Source: Blastocatellia bacterium (GTDB lineage: Bacteria > Acidobacteriota > Blastocatellia > UBA7656 > JADIYM01). Taken from it: a DNA stretch of 64,000 nucleotides. This document shows positions 18,786 to 28,925 of this stretch, one piece after another. The notes under the pieces were generated by a model. The model was given only the letters and a program-made list of their open reading frames with translations. It had not been told where the DNA came from and made no database searches. Each line of letters begins with the position of its first letter. The first letter of the stretch is position 1. Position numbers and translations under genes: made by a program. The stretch lies in the NCBI GenBank assembly GCA_016705245.1, contig JADIYM010000019.1:1-64000 (forward strand), given 5' to 3'.

Positions 18786-20330
18786 ATGACGACCGACCAT
18801 GAATTGATCCTTGTTCTCGACTTCGGCTCACAGTACACACAGCTGATCGCCCGGCGCATCCGCGAAATCGGTGTCTACTGCGAAATCGTCCCGTTCAACA
18901 CCAAACCTGATTCGATTGCCGGTCGTCCGCTTCGGGGGGTCATCTTTTCGGGGGGTCCGAGCTCGGTGTACGAGGACGAAGCGCCGCACGCGGATCGCGT
19001 TTGGCTCGAGCTCGGCGTACCGGTTCTCGGCATCTGTTATGGCTTCCAACACTTCGCGTATTTTCTCGGGGGGACGGTCGAAGCCTCTTCGGCGCACGAG
19101 TATGGCCGGGCCGAGCTCCACGTGACCGCTCCGAGCGAACTGCTCGCAGGACTCCCAACGAGCCTCGAGGTCTGGATGAGCCACGGCGACGTGGTGAGCG
19201 CCCCTCCGGACGGCTTTCACGTCGTCGCACGCACCGAGAACGCCATTGGAGCCGTTGAGGATCACTCACGCCGGCTCTATGCGATTCAATTCCATCCCGA
19301 GGTTCACCACACGCCGCTCGGCCGCGATATCCTTGCGAACTTTGCTCTGCGAATCTGTGGCTGCATCGGCGACTGGACGATGGCATCGTTCATTGATTCG
19401 ACGGTCGCGTCCATCCGTGAGCGCGTCGGACCGAACGGCCGGGCGGTGTGCGGCCTCTCCGGAGGCGTCGATTCCGCCGTTGCGGCAGCCCTCGTGGACC
19501 TTGCGATCGGAGATCGGCAGACGTGCCTGTTCGTCGACACCGGGTTGCTGCGCAAGAACGAGTTTGCCGAAGTGCTCGAGGTGCTTCGTCGCGAGATGTC
19601 GCTCAACGTCGTCGGCATTGCCGCCGGCGAGCGATTCCTCGGCGAGCTCGAGCATGTCGTGGATCCCGAGCTCAAACGGAAGATTATCGGACGCGAGTTC
19701 ATCGAGGTGTTTCAGATCGAGGCGACGCGTCTCGAGCACGTCGACTACCTTGTTCAGGGGACGCTTTATCCCGATGTCATCGAATCGGTTTCCGTGAAAG
19801 GCCCGTCACAGGTAATCAAGAGCCATCACAACGTCGGCGGGCTTCCCGAGAAGATGCACCTGAAGCTGATCGAGCCGCTGCGCGAGTTGTTCAAGGATGA
19901 AGTTCGGAGAGTCGGCCGTGAGATGGGACTTCCGGAGGAGATCATCGGTCGTCAGCCGTTTCCGGGACCTGGCCTTGCTGTGAGAATCCTCGGTGAAATC
20001 ACCCCGGATCGCGTTGCGCTCCTGCAGGAAGCGGATGCAATCGTGATCGATGAAATCCGTGGGGCGGGTCTTTACGACGAGATCTGGCAGGCATTCGCCG
20101 TTCTGCTACCGATTCAGTCGGTTGGCGTGATGGGTGACCAGCGGACCTACGAGTCGACGATCGCCATCCGCGCCGTGAACAGCCAGGACGGAATGACGGC
20201 CGACTGGGTCCGGATTCCGTACGACGTACTTGCGCGAATCTCGAGCCGAATCGTTTCGGAGGTGCGGGGCATCAACCGCGTCGTCTACGACGTGACGTCA
20301 AAGCCGCCGTCGACGATCGAGTGGGAATGA
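18786..20330 (+). CDS. guaA: GMP synthase (glutamine-hydrolysing)
   Basis: Converts XMP, glutamine and ATP to GMP, the last step of guanine nucleotide synthesis, in the cytoplasm. The N-terminal class I glutamine amidotransferase has catalytic Cys84 (LGICYGFQ), His170 and Glu172 (FHPEVHHT). The ATP-pyrophosphatase domain has the PP-loop GLSGGVDSAV (about residue 223). The C-terminal dimerisation domain ends in KPPSTIEWE, the canonical end. The length of 514 residues is normal. ATG 18786 is chosen because family similarity begins there; the frame is open upstream. Monocistronic, with its own terminator. Confidence 0.98.
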   Translation: MTTDHELILVLDFGSQYTQLIARRIREIGVYCEIVPFNTKPDSIAGRPLRGVIFSGGPSSVYEDEAPHADRVWLELGVPVLGICYGFQHFAYFLGGTVEASSAHEYGRAELHVTAPSELLAGLPTSLEVWMSHGDVVSAPPDGFHVVARTENAIGAVEDHSRRLYAIQFHPEVHHTPLGRDILANFALRICGCIGDWTMASFIDSTVASIRERVGPNGRAVCGLSGGVDSAVAAALVDLAIGDRQTCLFVDTGLLRKNEFAEVLEVLRREMSLNVVGIAAGERFLGELEHVVDPELKRKIIGREFIEVFQIEATRLEHVDYLVQGTLYPDVIESVSVKGPSQVIKSHHNVGGLPEKMHLKLIEPLRELFKDEVRRVGREMGLPEEIIGRQPFPGPGLAVRILGEITPDRVALLQEADAIVIDEIRGAGLYDEIWQAFAVLLPIQSVGVMGDQRTYESTIAIRAVNSQDGMTADWVRIPYDVLARISSRIVSEVRGINRVVYDVTSKPPSTIEWE

Positions 20331-20335
20331 GAGGA

Positions 20336-20482
20336 GAGCGGACAGGATTGCAGGATTGTCAGGATTGACAGGATTCTGATTCTCAGAAGATGAAGGCGGT
20401 CCGTCGCGACGGACCGCCTTTGTTCTTTGATCAATGGAGAATCCTGTCAATCCTCGGGAAATCCCGTAATCCTGTCCACTCA
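20336..20482. repeat. Dispersed inverted repeat, CAGGATT family, copy 1
   Basis: The left arm (20336-20377) reads GGACAGGATT-GCAGGATT and GTCAGGATTGACAGGATTC. The right arm (20437-20482) is its imperfect inverse and ends AATCCTGTCCACTCAC. The guaA terminator hairpin lies between the arms. The same family recurs at 52952-53108. Confidence 0.7.
20393..20428 (+). terminator. Intrinsic terminator of guaA
   Basis: Perfect palindrome AAGGCGGTCCGTC-GC-GACGGACCGCCTT (20393-20420) followed by TTTGTTCTTTG. Located 60 nt after the guaA stop, inside the repeat element. Confidence 0.88.
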
Positions 20483-20490
20483 CCTTCCCC

Positions 20491-20526
20491 CACAAGAAAA
20501 AAGGGCGAGTCCCGAAGGACTCGCCC
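20491..20526 (-). terminator. Intrinsic terminator of the large secreted protein gene
   Basis: Stem GGGCGAGTCC (20503-20512) with GGACTCGCCC (20517-20526) and a 4-nt loop. On the minus strand it is followed by TTTTTTCTTG. It lies about 70 nt after the stop at 20599, so it faces the guaA terminator. Confidence 0.88.
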
Positions 20527-20598
20527 GTTGAATTCGCGCCTGGGGACCGGTTTCCGATCCCCAACCCTCACCAGGGTTACGGCAGCGAGCAGGGTCTT

Positions 20599-23500
20599 TT
20601 AGAAGTCGCAGTTCAGACTGTTCGTCGAAACAACGCCATCCGAGGTATTCCGCGTCGTCACCACTGCCGGCAGCAGCCTCTTCAGGCCACCCGAGCAGTT
20701 GATCCGCGTCGTCGAACCGTCAGACGGAACGATGAAGCGCGACGGGTACTTGTTCTTCCGGCACGGCTGGCCGTTGAGCAGAACGATCGTGTCGTTCGGC
20801 TTGAAGCCCACCGTTGACCTGCAGCACGAACTTGCCACCGGAGACGCGGACAACCTTGCAGTTGGTAAGCGTCGGTCCGACCGGCGGCTGAACCGTCGAC
20901 GTGCACGTGAACGTGACGTCGAAGCCGAACGGGTTCGGGTAGTTCGTGGATCGTACGCCGTCACCGCGAACGACGAACACGTAGTACGGTGTGTCGCGCT
21001 GCGTCAGCTGCGCGAGCGGCACCGTCGCCGTGACGATGTTCGTGGCAACGTGGATCACGTTCGAGAGCGGAATCTGCGTCCCCGAGCCATCGGGATTCAG
21101 CGTCAGGAACGCCGAGTCGATGTCGTTGAAGAAGCAGAGGCCGGCAATCTGCACGTCCTCGACGTTGTCGGGATCGTCCGGATCGTCGCAATCGACCGTG
21201 TCCGGAGCAATCGAGAGCACAATCGGAGCACGCGCTCCGATCGAAATCGGATCCACGCACGTCAGCTGCACCGGAGCAACTCCGCCACCCTGCGTCTCGA
21301 AGTACTTGTTGTCGTCGCCGAACCCGTAGGTCGCGAAGACGCACACTTCCGTATTCAAGGCGCACAGGGTCGTCTGGCTGAAGTCGATCGTCAGGTTGAT
21401 CTGCGTCTCGTTGGTGACGACTACGTCAGGCTCCGAGTACGTGATCGTCGCATCGGTGATGCCGTCTCCGTCCTCGTCGAACTTGAAGACCACATCGTAG
21501 GTGATCGACTTGCCGGCTCGGCACAGCGGTGCCGTCTGTCCGCAGAACTGCGGGCACACTGCCGCTTCGCCGGTCGTCGGCATCGGGAATGCAAGCCGTT
21601 GATCTGCAGATTCGCCGGTCCGAGGAACGGATCGTCGTTTCCACCGACCGCCGTCACGCCAATCGACTGGCAGAAGAGCCCAACAGGAATGTTCGAGCCT
21701 TGAAGAGCAGACAATCCGCCGACGTATCGTCGAGGAACAGCTCAGGACGCGTGACGCAGTCCTCGAAGAAGCCCTGACGAAGGTCGAAGTCGATCTGCGA
21801 CGGACGAATCGTTCCGTCCGGATTCACTCCACCCAGGTCGCCCTGGTTGAAGTACTCGTAGAGTGACGGCTCCGTCCCCATTCCGAGCGCTCCGTCCATG
21901 AAGAACGGGCTGTCGGCTGCGGGCGACGCCTCCGAAAGGTTCGTCTCGCAAAGCCCCGGCGGAATCGTGCCCGTGTTGAACACGCCGTCGAAGCCCGTCG
22001 TGAAGCCAACCAGCACAGGAGCAGCGGCGTCGCCGATGATCTCCATCTGGTGGTACACGATCTTGAACGGTCCCTGCTCGGGGTACCGCTGTCCGACGCC
22101 TTCCTGTGCGAAGCTCGTCAGGTTCTCGTCCGTCTGGTCGCCGTCGCCATTGCGATCGAGCCGCCGCGTCGGGCTGCCCTCTCGGATGCCGATGCCAACC
22201 GGGAAGCTCGCTCCGTCGTTGTCGTCGTTGACGAGCTGATTCTCGTTCGTCGTGTCGTTCGTTCCGCCCTGCTCCTCTTCCGCTTCCACGTCATCCCAGG
22301 CGTCCTGGTCGTCGTAGAACGTGATGTCGAAGCTGTTCGTGTTGCCACGCTTCGGGAAGCCGAACGGGTCGATCCCAACACCAACTCCGCCAAGCCCGAA
22401 GGCCGGCATGTTGTGGTACTGGATGATGAACGCATCCGTCGCCGCGAATCCGAGGCGATGGATCGAGAACTGCCCGCCGCCACCAGGCGTCAGGTCAGCC
22501 CACAACGGCGCCACCTGCGGCGCCTCCGACGACAGCCATTCGATGACCGTCGGCGTGAAGTCCGTCAGCAGCGGATCGGTCGATGCCTCGAGCAGGTCAT
22601 CGCGGAACGCGATGTTGCCGTTCGAGCCAAGACGGAAGCCCGTCCAGGCCGTGTTGCAGAACAGCCACTCGAAACCGACAGGGCCGCTGGCCTGTTCGAG
22701 CCCACGTTGTCGCAGTCGGTCGCGAACAGAAGATCCGTCGCGCCGCCCGCCACGTTGTTCGCTTCGCCGTCGAAGTCGTCAAACGCGAATGCGATGCCCT
22801 CGTCGTCGCCAAGGCCGAGGCCGTTGCGCTGAAGCGAGAACAGCGGTCCGAACGATACGCCGTTGATGCCGTTCGGCGTCAACTCGGACGGATTGAGCGG
22901 CGACAGCAGGAAGCAGTAGTCGTCGTAGCGCTCGACCGACGTTGCCGTCTTGCCGCTCGCTTCGCCGAACACCGAGTCCCCGTCCATGTCGACAGAATCG
23001 CCGACGCGGTCGCAGTTGTTGTCCGGAATCCGCAGAATCGCTCCCGTAAACGGGCTCGGGTCTCGGACTGGCCGGCAGGCACTGCGCCTACCGCAACGTA
23101 GATGTTGTCGTCATAGTCAGCACACAGTCCGCGATACGCTCCCGCGTAGTCGATCTGCATGCCGGGAAGCACCAGCACGTCCGTCGGATCGCCGGCGCCC
23201 GCAGGCTGCGCCACGTCCGCGTCCGCCGCGAAAATGCGGAACGGTGCGTCCGCAAACTGATCCGGTCGCGGAATCAGACCCGTCACCGAGTCGAAATCGC
23301 CGCAACGGTCAATGTAGCTCGCGATGTGGCTCGGAAGCCCGTTCGGCCGCGGAATCCCCGCCGTTCCCGCAATCTGCAGGAAGATCGAGTCATTCCGGTC
23401 CGACGCGATGTCGATCGCGTTCGCCGCATTGAAAAGGTCAAGGTTCGTCACCGCGTTGTAGTTCGCGAACCCGATGTCCGGAATCCGATCCTCGTCGACG

Positions 23501-24735
23501 TCCCACGCCTTCGAGATCACTCCGATAACCCGGTCCGTCGTCAGCCAGTACACATCACCGAACGAGTCGATGGTCACACCGGCAATCGCCAGACGCGACG
23601 ACGTCGCAAAGCCAACGACAAATCCCGAATCCGGAATGTCGTCGCCATCCGAGTCGCCCATCACGAACAGCGCGCTCGACACGCCGTTGGGTCCCGTCTC
23701 CGGATCGAAGATCGAGATCCACAGCAGCTCGTCAGACGCCAGATCGCCGTCGTACTCCGTGTCCGTGTTGACCGCAAGTCCCGTGATCGAAGCCGAGTTC
23801 GAGAACGGGAACCCCGTCGCCGGATTCACAAGCGCCGCCACCGCAACCACGTCGATCACCGTGTCCGCCAACAGATCGTTGTCGCACGTCGTGTCGCCCA
23901 GCACGCTCAGGAAGCCTGCCGACGTCGCCGTGTAGAACACGTTGAAATCTCGCGGAATGCCGATCGAATGTCCGCCGTTGTGGCCAGACACCCGCACCGA
24001 CGTGTACACCTCGTCCGGAAGAAGAACGTCGTCCTCGACCTTCCCCTGCCGATCGATGAACGACCGCGGCGCATTGCCCGTGTCAAAGTCGTTCTCGAGC
24101 TTCTTGTTTCCGTCGATGTCGCCGAGCAATACGGCCTCATCGAAGAAATCTTCCGTTCCCGACAGTCCCACGAACGCAAGGGCCGAGAAGCCCGAATCGT
24201 CCGCGATCTCGCCGGCCGGAAGCACTGCCGACGGCGACGCGCCGCCGCCACGCACCAGTCCACGCTTCGCTTCCGCGAAACGCTTCTCAAGGCGCGACTT
24301 GCGCGACGATGCCGTCTCCGTCGCCGCATTAGCAGGACGGATGTTCAGCTGCGATCGCAGCTCAGGCGTCATCTCCACCGGTGCCGGGTTGTTCAGACGC
24401 GCCAGCGCCTCACCGCTCACCGACGACTTTGCAGTCCCTGTCGGGTTGATCGACGTCGTGTCGACGTTGATCGCCTGCCGCGTGCCCGCCCGAAGCTGTT
24501 CCATCAGCGTCGGTGCACCATTCAGCAGGCCATTGTTCGCCAGGGCCTTCTGCTGCCCGCGGGCGTTGCGCGCCTTCGGGTTGCTCTGGTGCTGCTGCAG
24601 CTGTGTTCGACGATTGTTCTCAAACGCCCGATCACGCAGATAGGCCCTGGAGCCACCCGCGTAGACGTTCGGAACGACCATCGACACAACGGCCACCAAC
24701 ATGACCATTGCGTAGAGAGTCTTCTTGAGGCTCAT
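20599..24735 (-). CDS. Very large secreted protein, function unknown; about five frameshifts
   Basis: ATG 24735 is preceded by GGAGAAGGAA. Signal peptide about residues 1-29 (ending NVYAGG). Read through apparent frameshifts near 23060, 22710, 21697, 21594 and 20808, the product would be about 1380 residues. The evidence for one gene is that each frame stops making sense exactly where another begins to, with the same Asp/Gly-rich extracellular composition. Examples are GDSDGDDIPDSGFVVGFAT, DDEGIAFAFDDFDGEANN and FKFDEDGDGITDATITYSEP, which resemble calcium-binding thrombospondin type-3-like or EF-hand-like loops. The C-terminal 300 residues contain two Ig-like/IPT-like parts with paired cysteines and end in NSLNCDF. 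No enzyme motif was recognised. Probably a surface or released protein. The indels fall at short homopolymers (for example GGG near 20808). Confidence 0.7.
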
Positions 24736-25116
24736 TTCCTTCTCCATTCGTGGTGAAAACACGTGAGTGATTGAAAGTTAAACTGAATGCAATTGTGTGA
24801 GAAACTCAACGCGATATCTTATGCAGCTTGCGTGCCAAAGAGGAGAAGGTTTCGGAGGGCTTCCATTCGCTTTCAATTCGCCAGGTCTTGTCAATTTTGT
24901 CGAGCCCTTGCGCTCGACAGCCCGTCATTGCTGGCGGATTTGCACTTTCGTCGAGTCGAAATGGCTTTCCCGGTCGCAGTGTTCCAGCCGCATTGGTTCG
25001 AAACTGAAAGCGATACGAAACCAGTGCGTGAGAATGTTCACGTTCCGGTTATTGTTTCGAGACAATGACGGCCACAATGAAGGCGAAAGCCGAGGCAATC
25101 AGAAAGCAAAGCCGAT
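24736..25116. other. Intergenic, AT-richer, no gene seen
   Basis: Lies between the start of the large secreted protein and the end of the DUF1611 gene. It should hold the promoter of the former, but no clear -35/-10 pair was found. The short plus-strand frames here have no family character. Confidence 0.5.
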
Positions 25117-26190
25117 TCAGCTGGCAGCATCGATGGACAGCTGAATCGAATCCCTGACAACGCCCGTAAGCGCCTGTGTACCATCTGCGATCACGTCCGT
25201 GACGAGCAGCCCGAATTGAGACCGAAGCGCCGTGGTCGCCTCGCCAAAGAACTCGGGCGAATTCCCCTCCGGGCCCAGGGTTATCGCGACGACGGGCGCG
25301 CCCGATAGAAGCTCGGCCGTTCGAATGTGGCGTTCGAGGGTGCGCATTCCGAAACGGTCATCGGCTTCGAGGCTCGAATGCGTCGGGGCGTGCTGCATGA
25401 CGATGGCGCTTGGTCTCGCTGTCGTCAAAAGCTCGAGTCCCGACGGGTTTGACGGATTGAGCACACTTCCCTGCCCCTCCAGCACCATCACGTCCGGGCG
25501 CACGCTGCGCCACGCATCCACAATCACGCCCTCGAGCTCGCCTGCAACGTACTTGTGGACGATGGCGTCCAGGATGACGGTCCACCGGATCCCCTGAAAC
25601 CATGAAGTCTCGCCGGTTCCGATCATGACCGTGGAAATTCCGTCCGCCTGAAGCGCTTCCGTGAGCCGCACGGTCGTTGTCCGTTTGCCGACGACGGAAT
25701 GGGTGCCGACTACGGCGACACGCGCCGAGCCGACTTCCTGAATCTCACCTGTGTAGCTACGCAGCTGTGCCAGAGGCTTCGGATACCCGACCGCGCGGAT
25801 CTTCGCCGAGGATTGCATCGTGAGTCCGGGAAATTCCGCGTCGTCGACGATGTAAGGCTTCAGGGCGCTGTCGACACTGATTCCATTCTTCAATGCATCG
25901 CGAATCACCTTCCGATGTTGCGGTGGCATCCGTCCGTCAGGAGGATTGAATCCGATCACGAGATAGTCCGGACGGCGCCGCAGGGCCTCTATTCCCTGAT
26001 GAAGGCTCGAAAACACCGGAATTGCCTTCGCGACGCCGCTGATGATGTCACCGGCCAACCGCCCCGAATGCTCGCTGTCGATCACCCCAAGGATTTCGTA
26101 GCGCCGCCCGAATCGAACGAGCCCGTTCGCGGTCTTCCCTTCTGGCCGCCCGAATGCACCTTCGCAGTAGATCAGTGCTGTACCGTCCAT
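25117..26190 (-). CDS. DUF1611 family P-loop protein
   Basis: 357 residues with the two-part DUF1611 architecture: an N-terminal Rossmann-like domain (EILGVIDSEHSGRLAGDIIS, YLVIGFNPPDGRMP) and a C-terminal P-loop NTPase-like domain with Walker A GTHSVVGKRTTT (residues 162-173), ETSWFQGI and VMVLEGQGSVLNPSNPSG. Some characterised relatives (DgcN) take part in D-glutamate metabolism with a partner enzyme encoded next door. No such partner (enolase-superfamily epimerase or dehydratase) is present here, so the substrate is unknown. Start ATG 26190. Followed by a 380-nt gap, so it is probably a single-gene unit. Confidence 0.85.
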   Translation of the reverse strand: MDGTALIYCEGAFGRPEGKTANGLVRFGRRYEILGVIDSEHSGRLAGDIISGVAKAIPVFSSLHQGIEALRRRPDYLVIGFNPPDGRMPPQHRKVIRDALKNGISVDSALKPYIVDDAEFPGLTMQSSAKIRAVGYPKPLAQLRSYTGEIQEVGSARVAVVGTHSVVGKRTTTVRLTEALQADGISTVMIGTGETSWFQGIRWTVILDAIVHKYVAGELEGVIVDAWRSVRPDVMVLEGQGSVLNPSNPSGLELLTTARPSAIVMQHAPTHSSLEADDRFGMRTLERHIRTAELLSGAPVVAITLGPEGNSPEFFGEATTALRSQFGLLVTDVIADGTQALTGVVRDSIQLSIDAAS

Positions 26191-26371
26191 CGGACCCTCC
26201 GTCCGCTTCCGCTTTCGACGTGGTCGAGACCTCGGAACCCTCGAAGCGTGACGAGCCCGCGCGGGGTCGTCACCGAGTTCAATGCCTTGTCCGGGTTGCG
26301 CCGGAATGCGGCGAGTCTACCAACTCCACGCGAGGCGGCGAAGGCAAGCAGCGCCCGGGCGCAAGATCTCG

Positions 26372-26770
26372 TCAGCGTTTGCGCATCGAGCGAATGAGCG
26401 CTTCCATGTGACTGAGGTAGTGCTCCAGCGCTGCGCGTCCCCCGGACGTAATTCGATACTCTGTCCTAGGCAACCTTCCGTCGAACGATTTCGAACAGGT
26501 CACGTATCCGGCGTCTTCGAGCCGGCGAGCATGTACGCTGAGGTTGCCGTCCGTGGAGTTCAGGAGCCGCTTCAGATCGTTGAACGTGAGCGACTCGTTC
26601 ACGGCGAGGGCGCTTATGATGCCGAGCCGCATCCTTTCATGAATGATGCGGTCGAGCGACGGGGTTACACCCGCCGTCGAGGCAACCGGGTCGGACGGCA
26701 CGCGCCGAAGCGCGACCGGCGCCTTCAAGCCGTCTTCCGCATTACGCGGTTTCGAGACCTTCCTAGCCAC
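26372..26770 (-). CDS. Winged-helix transcriptional regulator (HTH_34 type)
   Basis: 132 residues. The core from LDRIIHERMRLGIISAL through LTFNDLKRLLNSTDGNLSVH and RRLEDAGYV to PRTEYRITSGGRAALEHYL is a complete winged helix of the HTH_34/PadR-like kind, with a basic disordered N-terminal extension. ATG 26770 overlaps the last 8 nt of the upstream membrane-protein gene, so the two are coupled. In related genomes the same two-gene unit is common. I infer that the regulator controls its own operon, in response to an unknown signal. Confidence 0.88.
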   Translation of the reverse strand: MARKVSKPRNAEDGLKAPVALRRVPSDPVASTAGVTPSLDRIIHERMRLGIISALAVNESLTFNDLKRLLNSTDGNLSVHARRLEDAGYVTCSKSFDGRLPRTEYRITSGGRAALEHYLSHMEALIRSMRKR

Positions 26771-27374
26771 CGTGTTTCCTCGCTATCAGAACGCCAAAAG
26801 TAACGTGAAACCCTCCGAAGCCCACCGCGAGCATCTCGTCGCCGACGGAAGGAACGAGGAGTGCGATGATTCCGACCGCCAGAAACGCGGCACCCATCAC
26901 CGGCACGCTGCGAACCGAGAACGCGCCGCCAGCCATCACCGCCGAACCGTACATGGCAAGCCACGTCCCAGGCAGCGCCTCGTGCAAGCCCGCACGCGCG
27001 AGCACAAGGGTCAAGGCAGCTCCGGCGACGATCGGCGGCGTGAAGCCAAGCACGAACTTCCGCCCAGGTCCACGCAGGAGCGATTCCCGCGCCGCACGAA
27101 GCTTCCAGGCCATCGACGTCGCCGCGATTGAGATCGCGACTCCAGCTTCGATGAACCAGATCGTCAGCCAGACCCGGACATCGGTTTCCGCGGCCGCGTA
27201 CCACGCCGCGGCAAATGCCGTCAGCCCCATCGCGACGCCTCCCCAGCCCGGCACCGCCGTGAACGATGCCGCATTCGCCATCGTCTCGCGGATGAACCTG
27301 AGATTGTCCATCGCCCGATCGTGGAGTGCGGGTGGCGGATCGGGAGTTTCCTGTCTCGGGGGATACGACTGCAC
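26763..27374 (-). CDS. Membrane protein paired with the HTH_34 regulator
   Basis: 203 residues. After a cytoplasmic N terminus (DNLRFIRETMANAASFTAVPGWGG) there are about six transmembrane helices in three hairpins (for example MGLTAFAAAWYAAA, VWLTIWFIEAGVAISIAAT, FLAVGIIALLVPS). Start GTG 27374; ATG 27311 is possible. Function unknown. The pairing with the coupled regulator suggests a membrane partner or target of it. Confidence 0.75.
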   Translation of the reverse strand: MQSYPPRQETPDPPPALHDRAMDNLRFIRETMANAASFTAVPGWGGVAMGLTAFAAAWYAAAETDVRVWLTIWFIEAGVAISIAATSMAWKLRAARESLLRGPGRKFVLGFTPPIVAGAALTLVLARAGLHEALPGTWLAMYGSAVMAGGAFSVRSVPVMGAAFLAVGIIALLVPSVGDEMLAVGFGGFHVTFGVLIARKHGG

Positions 27375-27704
27375 GTACCGATCCTACGACGGCATGGACC
27401 GCCGGAACAAGTTCTTTGCAGCATAGAGTTGGCGGGACAGCCGCCACTACCGCGCGGCTTATGGTTCAGGGTAGACTTGCCAGCTTTCGAAGCGGACGAC
27501 AACCGTGACTGGAGATCCGACCGTGACGTCTTTCCCCAACGTAGCCGACATGAATGTCAATTGTCCGACGGCGCCCTCCGGTGCCAACGACGCACCGACT
27601 CGGCTCAGGCGTCTCGAGATGTTGTCGCGAATTCCGCTGACCGACATCACGAACGGGTCTCGTTTGGACTTCCGGGAAACTACCGGGAAAGCAGAGTGTC
27701 GCGC
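27375..27704. other. Intergenic between divergent genes
   Basis: About 330 nt. A minus-strand frame of about 60 codons (27459-27645) has no Shine-Dalgarno and no family character, so I do not call it a gene. No clear palindromic operator or promoter pair was found. Confidence 0.4.
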
Positions 27705-28925
27705 ATGACCGTGGAGCCTACGTCCGCGCAATCCGGACGACTGTCACAAACCGCGCTTCGACTTCGGCCGAATGCCATTCGGGCCATGGCGCCGTTGTTG
27801 TCGCGTCCGGGACTGGTCTCATTCGCCGGCGGCGTTCCGAGTGCTGCGACCTTTCCGGTCGACGCTATCGCTCGTATCGCCTCGAAGCTCATTCGCGACG
27901 ATGGCCCGCGTGTGCTCCAGTACGGGACCACCCGTGGCAACCGCGATCTGGCGGCCCTTGTAGTCGACCGGCTTCGAGCGCGGGGTGTCGCGTGGGCCGC
28001 GCCCGAGAACCTCATGTTGACGAGCGGCTCACAGCAGGGACTCGACCTGCTCGCGCGTGTTCTCGTGGATCCGGGCGACATCGTCTTCTGCGAGCTCCCG
28101 AGCTATATCGGAGGGCTCTCGTCGCTCTGGGCTGCTGGAGCGGAGCTCGTCGGCGTACGACTCACCGAGCGCGGGCCGGATGTCGAGGAGCTCGAGCGAA
28201 AGGTCGCCGAGGCCAGAACGGCCGGACGCACGGCGAGGGTCGTCTACACGATTCCGACGTTTCAGAACCCGTCGGGCATCTCGGCCGACGTTGCCGCCCG
28301 CGAATCGCTGTATGAGCTGGCGGAGCGGCTCGACTTGATCCTCATCGAGGACGACCCCTACAGCGAGGTCTATTTCGATCCGACGGAACCGCCTCCGCCG
28401 CCGATCGCATCGCTCGACCGAAGCGGGCGAGTCGTCTACCTCGGCAGTCTCTCGAAGGTCCTCTGTCCGGGACTTCGCGCCGCGTGGACCGTCGCCAGTC
28501 CTGAGATCTCCCGATACCTCGAGCTTGCGAAGGAAGGCGCCGATCTCTGCTCGTCCACCCTCGATCACGCAATCGCGGCCGAGGCCGTAAAGGAAGGCCT
28601 CGTCGACGATCGGCTCCCGTCCATCCGGCGCTTCTACGCCGAGCGATGTTCGACGATGCTCGATGCGCTTCAACGTGAAGCAATGCCCGGATGTTCGTGG
28701 ACGCGTCCAACCGGCGGCCTCTTCGTATGGGTGAACCTGCCGGACGGCATTGACGCGCGTCTCATGCTCGACGCGGCGGTTGATGCGGGCGTCGCGTACG
28801 TTCCGGGCGCTCCGTTCTTCGTCGACGGAACCGGCGCGAACACGCTGCGCCTCGCCTTCTCGAAGGAAGAGCCCGACGCAATCGACTGCGGAATCACGAC
28901 GCTTTTTGGCGTCCTGGCGTCCTGA
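27705..28925 (+). CDS. PLP-dependent aminotransferase, class I/II (2-aminoadipate aminotransferase-like)
   Basis: About 406 residues of fold-type I aminotransferase. Motifs: LVSFAGGVPSAATFPVD at the N terminus, YGTTRGNRDLAALV, LMLTSGSQQGLDLLARVLVD, TIPTFQNPSG, EDDPYSEVYF and YLGSLSKVLCPGLRAAW, where the Lys of SLSK is the PLP lysine. These motifs match the LysN/AadR-like subgroup of MocR-type aminotransferases that act on 2-aminoadipate, branched-chain or aromatic amino acids; the exact substrate is not decided. ATG 27705 is where similarity begins. Its stop overlaps the next start (TGATG). Confidence 0.92.
   Translation: MTVEPTSAQSGRLSQTALRLRPNAIRAMAPLLSRPGLVSFAGGVPSAATFPVDAIARIASKLIRDDGPRVLQYGTTRGNRDLAALVVDRLRARGVAWAAPENLMLTSGSQQGLDLLARVLVDPGDIVFCELPSYIGGLSSLWAAGAELVGVRLTERGPDVEELERKVAEARTAGRTARVVYTIPTFQNPSGISADVAARESLYELAERLDLILIEDDPYSEVYFDPTEPPPPPIASLDRSGRVVYLGSLSKVLCPGLRAAWTVASPEISRYLELAKEGADLCSSTLDHAIAAEAVKEGLVDDRLPSIRRFYAERCSTMLDALQREAMPGCSWTRPTGGLFVWVNLPDGIDARLMLDAAVDAGVAYVPGAPFFVDGTGANTLRLAFSKEEPDAIDCGITTLFGVLAS

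Noticed and set aside
20699..21703. Plus-strand open frame of about 330 codons
   Set aside because: Arg-rich shadow of the minus-strand gene; no conserved motifs.
23326..24756. Plus-strand open frame of about 470 codons opposite the large secreted protein
   Set aside because: Arg/His-rich, no start signal, no family motifs; the minus-strand frame has signal peptide, SD and Asp/Gly composition.
24787..25144. Short plus-strand frames upstream of the DUF1611 gene end
   Set aside because: No ribosome-binding site or domain; composition like non-coding AT-richer DNA.
27459..27731. Minus-strand frame of about 90 codons between divergent genes
   Set aside because: No Shine-Dalgarno, no homology-like motif, and it extends over the start of the aminotransferase gene.
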